NCBI GenBank assembly: GCA_964629965.1
Contig: CAZVRZ010000199.1
Location: forward strand, 1-8,317
Direction: 5' to 3'
Origin: CAZVRZ01 sp964629965
Lineage (GTDB): Bacteria; Chloroflexota; Anaerolineae; Anaerolineales; UBA4823
Length of the DNA: 8,317 bases
A program made the position numbers and the translations under genes. How positions within the stretch are numbered: position 1 is the stretch's first letter; every line of letters begins with the position of its first letter. The notes beneath the pieces are model-generated. The model ran no database searches, had not been told where the DNA came from, and saw nothing but the letters and a program-made list of their open reading frames with translations. Shown here one piece after another: positions 1 to 5,340 of this stretch.

Positions 1-93
1 AATAGCCATGTAGTACAGGATCTCGAAACGGGTATCTTTGGCAATATTGAAAAGCCTCTGCACCTGGTCAACGCTCAAGGTTTTTATCTCTGA
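1..93 (-). pseudogene. Tyrosine recombinase (phage-type integrase), internal fragment
   Basis: Read on the minus strand, this stretch encodes SEIKTLSVDQVQRLFNIAKD followed by TRFEILYYMAI, running off the left edge. This matches the start of the catalytic domain of XerC/D and phage-type integrases, where a 'TLSxEQVxxLLxxAKDTRFE' helix precedes the first catalytic Arg (normally in a 'TGxRxGELLxL' motif, which would lie outside the window). Upstream on the same strand only about nine more codons are open before a stop at 118-120, and those codons overlap the plus-strand methylase stump. The N-terminal DNA-binding domain is therefore missing, and the gene appears cut at about 90-95. The competing plus-strand frame over 1-93 is open but looks like nothing recognisable. 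The assignment rests on only about 31 residues, with the catalytic residues out of view. Confidence 0.6.
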
Positions 94-449
94 TGGCTCA
101 TACCACAGCCTATGATCTCAAACCCTTTGCCGAAGACATGGGCTACCACGGCGAACCTTTCCGCTGGGATGAAGAGCGCCGCGCCTTGCTGCGCGCTGAG
201 TTGGATGCCTATTACGCTAAACTCTCCGGCCTGACGCGCGACGAACTGCGCTACATTCTCGATCCGCATGATGTTTATGGGCCGGATTTCCCCGGCGAGA
301 CGTTCCGGGTGCTTAAGGATAGAGAGATCAGGCAGTTCGGGGAATACCGCACGAGACGGCTGGTGATGGAGGCGTGGGATCGGTTGGAAGGGTTGAAGGT
401 TATCAGGGTGAAGGTTCAACACAGGCAAGTATCGCATCTCATCCGGTAA
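93..449 (+). pseudogene. C-terminal fragment of a large restriction-modification DNA methylase (Eco57I/type IIG-like)
   Basis: The 118-residue product contains RWDEERRALLRAELDAYYA, then LTRDELRYILDP, DVYGPDFPGETFRVLK and EYRTRRLVMEAWDRL. From memory, this string is typical of the extreme C-terminal region of very large (>1000 residues) Eco57I/type IIG-like N6-adenine methylase-nuclease proteins. The SAM-binding and NPPY parts are absent, so the fragment cannot be an active enzyme. The ATG at 93 overlaps the minus-strand integrase stump and has no clear ribosome-binding site. It is probably an internal Met, left after truncation at about 90-105. After WDRLEG (about residue 100) the frame stops resembling the family, and the likely continuation is in another frame (374-655). 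Confidence is good for the family and lower for the exact subtype. Confidence 0.6.
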
Positions 450-655
450 GCGGCAGGCCGGATGAGGTTTATACTCCGCCGGCGAAGGACAGGCCCGCGC
501 GGGCGGTGAAGGAAAACCCCGCCCAATTGGCGCTTTCCGATTGGGGATTGTATCAGTGCGATCTTTGCGGGAAGATGGTGATGGGGTTCGAGAAAGAGAA
601 ACATAACAAAGAAAACCACCATGGGAAAGAGTCGGGATATCAAAAAATCCGTTAA
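374..655 (+). pseudogene. Frameshifted Cys2His2 tail of the RM methylase fragment
   Basis: This frame carries a Pro/Ala-rich linker (residues about 23-50) and then LALSDWGLYQCDLCGKMVMG followed by FEKEKHNKENHHGKE. The Cys pair (codons 557-559 and 566-568) and the two downstream His residues form a CX2C-X11-HX4H zinc-finger pattern, ending in a short basic tail. It directly continues the methylase fragment but in a different frame, so a one-base slip somewhere between about 374 and 449 would join the two. A 9-bp inverted repeat (438-466) lies over the end of that interval. The start at 374 has no ribosome-binding site and lies inside the upstream fragment. The tail could instead be a separate small zinc-finger ORF, but its position favours it being part of the decayed methylase. 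Confidence 0.45.
438..466. repeat. 9-bp inverted repeat at the RM-fragment frameshift
   Basis: CTCATCCGG (438-446) and CCGGATGAG (458-466) form a perfect 9-bp stem with an 11-nt loop. The stop codon ending the upstream frame (447-449) is in the loop. There is no T-run after it, so it is not a convincing terminator. It resembles REP-type palindromes in composition, but only one copy is seen here. Confidence 0.5.
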
Positions 656-684
656 ACTGATCTTGGTATGGTGAGGATGAGGAT

Positions 685-1656
685 ATGGGAAATAAATATA
701 AAATCTGGCAGGTTGGACAAAGCACCCCCCTAAAGTTAGAAGAATCCAATGTCGGCCTAGAAAAGAACCTCGAAGGCTGGATTGAGGCAGATCCATCTTT
801 GCTGCCTGGCGAACTGGAAATCATCTCCCGCCAGATGATGGTGGAGGGAGGCCGGTTAGATCTGCTGGCGCTGGACCCGCTCGGGCGCTACGTTGTGATC
901 GAGGTCAAAGCTGGCGCGTTGCTCGCTGGTGTAATTACTCAGGCCTTTTATTATGCCGCTCAGATCGACAAATATCCTTTTGCCACCCTCGCTTCCAAAA
1001 TCCATGACTATCCCGCCAAGAATAAGAAAGACCTAAAAACCATGCTCCAGGATCGAGGGCTAGAGGAGGGGGATTTCAGCAAAAATAAGGAGGTTTTAAT
1101 CTATCTGGTAGGTACGCAAAACACGCCAGGATTAGATACCATGCTGGATTTCATGTCCAGGAAGGTCCATCTGCCGCTCACCGTAGTCACCTTTGAGGTG
1201 TTTCAACTGGAGAATGGTCAGCGCATTTTAGTGCGTGAGGTCGATGAGAGGGATATTCCCACAGCTCCTACGAAAAAGCAGGCTCAAAGGAACGCCGCAA
1301 GTGATGAAAAGGTCTGTGCAATGGCGGATCAGGTCGGAGTCGGGCGGGAATTTCGCTTGATCCTGGCAGAAACCAGTAAGTTGGGATTTCATCACCGTCC
1401 CTATGCGCGCAGCATCATGTACACTCACCCCGACCACAAAACTCGCATGCTCTTTACGGTTTGGGCCTATCAAAAACCGCTCAGGGTGTATGTTGGGTAT
1501 GAAGCATTCGTAGAATACTATCCTGTGACCCCAGAGCAGGTCGCCGAAGCCCTGGGGCCGTCCGGGTGGCGCAGGATGGAGTTGGAAGAAGTCAACCAGC
1601 TTATTTCAGGGCTGGAAAGGTTAATCTCCTATGGAACACCAGGGGAAGATGGCTGA
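685..1656 (+). CDS. NucS/RecB-like PD-(D/E)XK nuclease domain protein (DUF91-type)
   Basis: A complete 323-residue protein. The N-terminal half has the endonuclease NucS (DUF91) pattern: NVGLEKNLEGWIEADPSLL at 22-40, RQ at 49-50, then GGRLDLLALD (55-64) and YVVIEVKAG (69-77). Asp59, Glu73 and Lys75 form the PD-(D/E)XK metal and catalytic set, Glu30 is the upstream acidic residue, and Gln86 matches the conserved Gln after the core. NucS-family nucleases cut branched or mismatched DNA; this protein's own substrate cannot be read from the sequence. Residues about 205-320 form a second domain (RVYVGYEAFVEYYP-type strand-helix pattern) that I do not recognise. The start is supported by GAGGAT seven bases upstream. 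The stop codon overlaps the ATG of the next gene (ATGA), indicating translational coupling with a second nuclease-family gene, now broken. It lies downstream of RM debris, so a defence-island origin is plausible. Confidence 0.8.
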   Translation: MGNKYKIWQVGQSTPLKLEESNVGLEKNLEGWIEADPSLLPGELEIISRQMMVEGGRLDLLALDPLGRYVVIEVKAGALLAGVITQAFYYAAQIDKYPFATLASKIHDYPAKNKKDLKTMLQDRGLEEGDFSKNKEVLIYLVGTQNTPGLDTMLDFMSRKVHLPLTVVTFEVFQLENGQRILVREVDERDIPTAPTKKQAQRNAASDEKVCAMADQVGVGREFRLILAETSKLGFHHRPYARSIMYTHPDHKTRMLFTVWAYQKPLRVYVGYEAFVEYYPVTPEQVAEALGPSGWRRMELEEVNQLISGLERLISYGTPGEDG

Positions 1657-1835
1657 TGAAAATACTCCTGCGTGAAGACCAGAATAAGAAATGGGAAATG
1701 GTTGAAACCGATGCCTATGCCGCGGAAACCGACTTACAAGAATTGCTGGCCGAATCGCCCGAGGTCATCAGCATAGATGAAATTCGACCCGGCGCCGGTC
1801 CAGGGATGTTCTTCCGCACCGCGCAGCCAGGGTAG
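1656..1835 (+). pseudogene. N-terminal fragment of a second PD-(D/E)XK-type nuclease gene, cut by a repeat
   Basis: Starting in the ATGA overlap with the preceding nuclease gene, the product begins MKILLREDQNKKWEMVETDA, then YAAETDLQELLAESPEVISI and DEIRPGAGP. As I recall, this is the usual N-terminal opening of a family in which the next segment would be a catalytic 'GSGxTDLLxxxxxGxxxxxECK' core. Here homology stops after GAGP (about 1800) and nine unrelated codons lead to the TAG at 1833-1835. The break coincides with the left end of repeat copy A. The catalytic core is missing, so the product cannot be an active nuclease. The coupled pair was probably an operon of two DNA-processing enzymes. 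Family assignment is moderate, since only the leader region remains. Confidence 0.6.
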
Positions 1836-2000
1836 GCCGTCTTCGGTGAGCGGGGTTCGTTTGCGAAAAAGCAGTACAGTGTCCATAAATGGATTGCCTC
1901 CAATAGTTGTAGATTGATGGTGGTGGGCGCGAAAAGACTCCGGCCCTCTCGCCTGGGCGTTCCCAGGAAACAGGGCCGGAAAATGATGAGGATAAGCTAT
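1797..2000. repeat. Dispersed structured repeat, copy A
   Basis: Shares long stretches with copy B (about 4955-5195). A 34-bp identical block lies at 1894-1927 (5106-5139 in B), continuing almost unchanged through about 1968. Weaker similarity reaches left to about 1800. The right part is a nested hairpin: outer arms CCGGCCCT (1940-1947) and AGGGCCGG (1972-1979), inner arms CCTGGG (1952-1957) and CCCAGG (1962-1967) with a 4-nt loop. Read on the minus strand, the hairpin is followed by TCTTTT, like an intrinsic terminator or the end of a small RNA. The left edge coincides with the truncation of the upstream nuclease gene. Boundaries are by eye. Confidence 0.75.
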
Positions 2001-2069
2001 CCGGTTTGGAAAGGGGTGTAGGGCATAGAAGAAAAACCACCCGTTGATAATACTCCTTTGGTGTAAGTA

Positions 2070-2108
2070 TTGACAAGGTAAACCATATATGTTATTAATA
2101 ACATATAT
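2070..2108 (+). promoter_or_regulatory. Promoter with overlapping PadR-type operator
   Basis: TTGACA at 2070-2075 is a consensus -35 box; 17 bases later TATTAA (2093-2098) is a plausible -10 box. A perfect 24-bp palindrome spans 2085-2108, centred between 2096 and 2097. It contains ATGT (2089-2092) and ACAT (2101-2104) separated by 8 bases, the published ATGT-N8-ACAT pattern of PadR-family operators. A repressor bound here would cover the -10 box, so autorepression of the PadR gene 28 bases downstream is the natural reading. This is inferred from sequence only. Confidence 0.75.
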
Positions 2109-2136
2109 ACAGTGTAACCTACATGGAGAGATTCGA

Positions 2137-2694
2137 ATGGATCTGCGGTCTACTATTCTTGGCTTGCTGAGTTGGAAACCATCATCGGGATATGATTTGA
2201 AACGGATTATTTCTGATTCGGATATCTTTTATTGGTCAGGGAACAATAATCAAATCTATAAAATTCTGCTCGAACTCCAAAAAGAAGATCTGGTAACCCA
2301 TCAAGTTCAGCTTCAAGAGAGCCTGCCCGCCAAAAAGATTTATTCCATTACAGATAAAGGTTTGTCTGCTCTATATCAGAGCTTGCTGGCAGTTCCCGAT
2401 CCCCCGGAATTGCATAAGAGCTTTCTTGTTCAATTGGCATGGGCAGAAAGCCTGTCGGACGAGGAAGTCCTGACCTTGCTAGCAAAATATGAGGATGAGG
2501 TCGCCAACCGCCTCCGTATGTACCAAGGCCAGGCCGCACACTTCGGCAGCAGCCCAGACCGTTCGAAGCGAGAGAAATATCTCTGGAAGCGTATTGCCGA
2601 AAATCTTATCGCCGCTTATCAAACCGAACTCGATTGGGTGCGCGAAACCAAGCAGGAATTCCGTGAAGGGAAATTCTCGGATGGCGATCATTAG
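2137..2694 (+). CDS. PadR family transcriptional regulator
   Basis: A 185-residue protein of PadR subfamily-1 size. An N-terminal winged helix covers residues about 3-80: ILGLLSWKPSSGYDLKRII (helix 1 and turn), NQIYKILLELQKEDLVT (recognition helix region), and KKIYSITDKGLSAL (beta wing and following helix). The rest is mostly helical and fits the C-terminal dimerisation domain (Vir_act_alpha_C-like). The start at 2137 was chosen over an in-frame upstream ATG at 2089 because GGAGA sits about seven bases before it and because the 2089 codon lies inside the operator palindrome. PadR proteins are usually repressors that respond to phenolic or other toxic small molecules. Here the strong operator in its own promoter and the hydrolase 60 bp downstream suggest a two-gene self-regulated operon. 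The inducer cannot be deduced. Confidence 0.9.
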   Translation: MDLRSTILGLLSWKPSSGYDLKRIISDSDIFYWSGNNNQIYKILLELQKEDLVTHQVQLQESLPAKKIYSITDKGLSALYQSLLAVPDPPELHKSFLVQLAWAESLSDEEVLTLLAKYEDEVANRLRMYQGQAAHFGSSPDRSKREKYLWKRIAENLIAAYQTELDWVRETKQEFREGKFSDGDH

Positions 2695-2754
2695 CCTTAT
2701 TCGCTCCTGGCTCACAAAAGAACTGATCACTAATTCACCGAAAAGAGAGAAAAG

Positions 2755-3580
2755 ATGAATACAAAACCTGTATACAAGTCACCCGCTGGTAAAGCCAAAA
2801 TCATGGCGCTTTATGATGTTGTATTAACGCGCTGGCCTGTCCCTCACGAAACATTCACCTTGTCAACGCGGCATGGCGACACCTTCATCATTGCCAGCGG
2901 AGAAAAGTCCGCGCCAGCCCTGGTGCTGCTGCATGGGTCTGCATCGAATGCGGTTTCGTGGGTTGGGGATATTGTTGAATACAGCCGGCATTTCCGTGTC
3001 TATGCGGTTGATCTTCCTGGCGAACCCGGCAGGAGTGCCGAAAACCGCCCCTCCTGGAATGGCCCCGATTTTGCCGAATGGCTGGAGGATGTGTTGGATA
3101 GCTTGAAAACCCCAAAAGCCAGNNNNNNNNNNGACGGCTTTGAAGTTTGCAACAATCCACCCGGAGCGCGTGACCAGGCTGGTCTTACTGGCCACTGGTG
3201 GTATCGTATCAGCCCGAACATCCTTTATCCTGAGCGCTGTCATGTTTTCCATGCTTGGCCGTTGGGGCTCGCAAAAGATCATCCAGATGGTGAACGGGAA
3301 GCAGGCGATCCATCCGGAAGCAATCCAATTCATGGATGCCATTTATACCCATTTCAACACACGCGTCGAAAAAGAGTACCTGTATTCTGACGACGAATTG
3401 AAATGCCTGAACATGCCTACGTTATTTATCGGCGGCGCTCAAGATGCATTGTTCAATGTGGGCGCCGCTGCGAAACGAATGCAAAAATTTATTCCTCAGC
3501 TCAAGGTAGTAATCATACCGGATATGGGGCATGCACTGATCAATCTGTCGGAGCAAATTATGCCTTTCTTAACTGCGTAA
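2755..3580 (+). CDS. Alpha/beta hydrolase, interrupted by an assembly gap
   Basis: Before the gap the protein has PALVLLHGSASNAVSW (oxyanion HGS at residues 60-62) and YAVDLPGEPGRS (about 83-94), the standard first half of an alpha/beta hydrolase. After the gap, in another frame, it continues TALKFATIHPERVTRLVLL, then a helical cap, then PTLFIGGAQDALF (catalytic Asp candidate) and PDMGHALINL (catalytic His), ending at TAA 3578-3580. The Gly-X-Ser-X-Gly nucleophile elbow that should join the halves lies in the N-run at 3123-3132. The frame change is most simply explained by a wrong gap length rather than a real frameshift. Start ATG 2755 follows a weak purine-rich ribosome-binding site. It is probably cotranscribed with the PadR gene upstream. 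The substrate is unknown; the small size and PadR linkage suggest detoxification or ester hydrolysis, which is inference. Confidence 0.85.
3123..3132. other. Scaffold gap (ten Ns)
   Basis: Ten consecutive N bases inside the hydrolase gene. The codon phases on either side (codon start at 3121 before, 3134 after) require a gap length divisible by three, so ten is an arbitrary placeholder. Family spacing suggests about 27 bases are really missing. Confidence 0.95.
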
Positions 3581-3640
3581 CAAGGAAATAAGCTAACCCT
3601 ACGAAAAATCGTTACACCAAACAAATATCTCTGCCTTTGA

Positions 3641-3669
3641 CCAATGGGGGCGCTGCCGTGGCCCATTGG
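3641..3669. repeat. Hairpin downstream of the hydrolase
   Basis: CCAATGGG (3641-3648) pairs with CCCATTGG (3662-3669) over a 13-nt GC-rich loop. It lies 60 bases after the hydrolase stop and just before a stronger terminator. No T-run follows, so it may be an accessory 3'-end structure. Confidence 0.5.
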
Positions 3670-3680
3670 ATATAGAGTAA

Positions 3681-3716
3681 AATCGCCCTGGCCAACCGCC
3701 AGGGCGATTGTATTTC
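3681..3716. terminator. Strong intrinsic terminator, probably bidirectional
   Basis: AATCGCCCTGG (3681-3691) and CCAGGGCGATT (3699-3709) form a perfect 11-bp stem with a 7-nt loop. On the plus strand a T-rich tail (tgtatttc) follows; on the minus strand the stem is followed by TTTTAC. It would end the PadR-hydrolase transcript about 100 bases after its stop codon. Confidence 0.75.
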
Positions 3717-3779
3717 GGGTCACGCTAAACAGCGACCAGAAACTCGTTTCCGCATTGTCCTTGCGCGGCAGGCTCTTGT

Positions 3780-3860
3780 GTTGGCCGTGAAGCGAAAAGA
3801 CTCCCCCAACGCCTTCTCGCCTGGGCGTTCCCAGGAGACAGGGTCGGAAAGTGAGGGGGT
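3780..3860. repeat. Dispersed structured repeat, copy C (core only)
   Basis: Shares GCGAAAAGACTC (3792-3803), CTCGCCTGGGCGTTCCCAGG (3816-3835) and the following aCAGGGtCGGAAA with copies A and B, but lacks their left arm. The inner stem CCTGGG (3820-3825)/CCCAGG (3830-3835) is retained. The outer arm has changed on both sides to CCCCC (3803-3807) and GGGGG (3855-3859), so pairing is kept with different bases. The left flank (about 3750-3790) is unlike that of A or B. Confidence 0.65.
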
Positions 3861-4089
3861 AAGGCTATGTGTTTGTGGGTAAGTCAGGCTATAATCGAAG
3901 AAAATAAACGCCGCAAACCGATGAAATTCGTTTCAATATCCTGCAAAACGGGAGTGTATCTATTATCCCCTACAGGGTGAATATACGATAAATGTGCAGT
4001 GTAGTAAATCGCAGTAGAATCAATATCGATTGTTGGGCGCTTTGCCAAGTTAAGGTAAATTCTAATCAAGTTGTGTCTGGTGTTTCCCC
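3861..4089. other. Intergenic stretch without recognisable genes
   Basis: AT-rich spacer. A TATAAT at 3890-3895 could be a -10 box, but no good -35 box stands at the right distance. The only open frame (minus strand, about 60 codons) has no ribosome-binding site or family resemblance. I see no other structure here. Confidence 0.5.
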
Positions 4090-4449
4090 ATGAACTGGTT
4101 GGACAATCATGCTAAGAAATCCAAAAATCTAGCCGTCAAGATAGCGGTTCAACGCTATTTCCGAAAATACATCAATCGTATCCTCGAATTATCCATTGAC
4201 AACCAACGACAGAAAATTCACGTCGCTGTTGAACTCAAAGGTGAGGAAAAACCGATTATCATCGATATTGAGTATGAACTCTCGATTAATGAGCAAGATA
4301 GCATCGTGCAGGCGAAAGCGCACAACATTTTAATCTCGAAAGAATGGATGAATTTGATTGCTCAAGAAGCTCTCCATCGGGATTTTCACATCAGCGAAAA
4401 AGGCGCAGTCAGGATTATCAAGTTGATAAGGAAGTTGGGCATCGCCTAG
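4090..4449 (+). CDS. Small hypothetical protein, 119 residues
   Basis: I do not recognise this family. The protein opens with a basic helix (MNWLDNHAKKSKNLAVKIAV, then QRYFRKYINRILEL). A beta-rich core follows, with IHVAVELKGEEKPIIIDIEY at about residues 44-63, and then helical segments (ISKEWMNLIAQEALHRDF and GAVRIIKLIRKLGIA). There is no signal peptide, transmembrane segment or metal-binding motif. The alternation of strand and helix and the lack of low-complexity sequence look like a real folded protein. No clear Shine-Dalgarno sequence precedes the ATG at 4090, so either translation is weak or the start is imperfectly chosen; no other ATG lies close by in frame upstream. It stands alone, with the terminator and repeat copy C upstream and an attC-like structure about 90 bases downstream, which would fit a cassette-borne orphan gene. 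Confidence 0.6.
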   Translation: MNWLDNHAKKSKNLAVKIAVQRYFRKYINRILELSIDNQRQKIHVAVELKGEEKPIIIDIEYELSINEQDSIVQAKAHNILISKEWMNLIAQEALHRDFHISEKGAVRIIKLIRKLGIA

Positions 4450-4544
4450 CTTTTCGCCCCTTTGGCAATTCTCGTAAGAGGCCTCTGCATCCAGATGAAA
4501 TCAAAATTATGGAAGCCTTGAACGTGATTGCCAAGACTCCCTAA
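4450..4544 (+). other. Possible remnant of a coding 3' end
   Basis: In the frame ending at TAA 4542-4544 the sequence reads RLAFRPFGNSRKRP then LHPDEIKIMEALNVIAKTP, which looks protein-like although no start or upstream part remains. The stop codon lies in the left arm of the attC-like structure, as is common for cassette genes. No family is recognised; this is weak evidence from reading composition only. Confidence 0.25.
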
Positions 4545-4629
4545 CAACGCGTCCACACGGACGGGGATAACCTCTCGCAAAAAATGGCGCCCAAGGGTAC
4601 GCGTTCCGTGCCAGCTAAGTTATGGGGAG
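4537..4629. repeat. attC-like imperfect hairpin 1
   Basis: Outer arms CTCCC-TAAC (4537-4545) and GTTA-tg-GGGAG (4619-4629) are complementary around a 2-nt bulge. Inner arms CACGGA (4556-4561) and TCCGTG (4605-4610) are separated from the outer arms by unpaired spacers on both sides. The AAC/GTT ends, two-box arms and about 90-bp length resemble integron attC recombination sites. The conserved RYYYAAC and GTTRRRY boxes are only partly matched. Confidence 0.4.
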
Positions 4630-4699
4630 ATAAGCGTTCTTTGTCAGCCCCGCACAGGCGGCTTATGTGGAGGATTCACCGTTCCAACATCAGGATACG

Positions 4700-4912
4700 A
4701 TGAGCAAATTTCCTAAAAAACAATCGCCCCAGCAATTTCTAGCATTGGCGAAATCACAGGCAGATCTACGAGCCATCGCTCTGGTCGGCTCCGCTACGCG
4801 GGTTGACCATCCTGCCGATGAGTGGTCAGATGTTGATCTTGTGGTGGTTTCATCGGATCCGCAAATCTATCTCTCTGCGACGGACTGGCTGGCTGCGATG
4901 GGTAATCTATAA
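4700..4912 (+). pseudogene. Aminoglycoside 6-adenylyltransferase-like gene, N-terminal fragment
   Basis: The 70-residue product contains LRAIALVGSATR (residues 23-34), DEWSDVDLVVV (40-50) and DWLAAMGNL at the end. This matches the opening of ANT(6)/AadK-type nucleotidyltransferases, which transfer AMP to streptomycin. Gly30-Ser31 and Asp44-X-Asp46 are the nucleotide- and metal-binding residues. The family is about 280-300 residues long, so three quarters of the protein, including the third catalytic acid and the drug-binding domain, are gone. The frame ends at TAA 4910-4912, about 45 bases before repeat copy B. The start at 4700 is preferred over an in-frame GTG at 4667 because AGGA precedes it and the family begins near here. 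The fragment cannot confer resistance. Chloroflexota and Firmicutes carry many chromosomal homologues, so the original role need not have been drug resistance. Confidence 0.7.
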
Positions 4913-4954
4913 GATGGCAGAGACCAAGCCCTTAACGTTGGTATTCCGCGGACT

Positions 4955-5195
4955 CTGCCCAGGGGTATTCTTCTGAGCCTGCGCAGTGCAATCGCAAAGC
5001 GATTGACGGACAGAGCAATCGTCGGTAAGCGGGGTTCGTGGTGCAAATTGCGCTTGCGAAAAAGCAATACAGTGTCCGGCGCAACTTGCGTTGCGACAAG
5101 GGACATTGCCTCCAATAGTTGTAGATTGATGGTGGTGGGAGCGAAAAGACTCCGGCCCTCTCGCCTGGGCGGTTCCCAGGAGGCAGGATCGGAGT
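4955..5195. repeat. Dispersed structured repeat, copy B
   Basis: Full-length relative of copy A. The nested hairpin has outer arms CTCCGGCCCT (5150-5159) and AGGATCGGAG (5185-5194, one mismatch and one G-T pair) and inner arms CCTGGG (5164-5169) and CCCAGG (5175-5180). Compared with A it carries extra segments, three of which contain small palindromes: CAATCG/CGATTG (4989-5005), GCAA/TTGC (5043-5051) and CGCAAC/GTTGCG (5080-5095). Two of the length differences (about 14 and 19 bases) are not multiples of three, so the repeat is not a conserved coding sequence. Its left end lies shortly after the truncated adenylyltransferase. Confidence 0.75.
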
Positions 5196-5340
5196 GATGA
5201 GTGAAAAGTTGCACGCGGTAACGACTTCGGTGTAAAATAAAGGCGTCTGGTTCTTTTTAATCGCGAGTTGGGCAGCGATGTAGTGAGGTTCGTGTAAGAT
5301 AAGAAATGAATGATTGGATCTGAATGGAAGGAGGTTGTCA

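Noticed and set aside
1..93. Plus-strand open frame ending at the TGA 91-93, as the upstream part of the methylase
   Set aside because: Its translation resembles nothing in the methylase family, while the minus strand gives a clear integrase-like segment.
438..466. Palindrome as an enterobacterial REP element or terminator
   Set aside because: Only one copy is seen, there is no T-run, and the surrounding genes do not suggest an enterobacterium.
84..824. Long minus-strand open frame across the RM fragment and the nuclease start
   Set aside because: Low-complexity Ser/Pro-rich translation antisense to two recognisable plus-strand proteins; no family resemblance or ribosome-binding site.
1845..1870. 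GGTTCG-containing segment of the repeat as a tRNA-like T-arm
   Set aside because: No acceptor or anticodon arms can be built around it in either copy A or B.
2089..2136. Upstream in-frame ATG for the PadR gene
   Set aside because: It lies inside the operator palindrome and promoter; 2137 has the GGAGA ribosome-binding site and matches the family N-terminus.
3884..4069. Minus-strand 61-codon open frame in the 3861-4089 spacer
   Set aside because: No ribosome-binding site, no motif, and length expected by chance in AT-rich sequence.
5314..5340. TTG start giving a longer PfpI-family protein
   Set aside because: The AAGGAGG ribosome-binding site lies downstream of it and is correctly spaced for ATG 5341.
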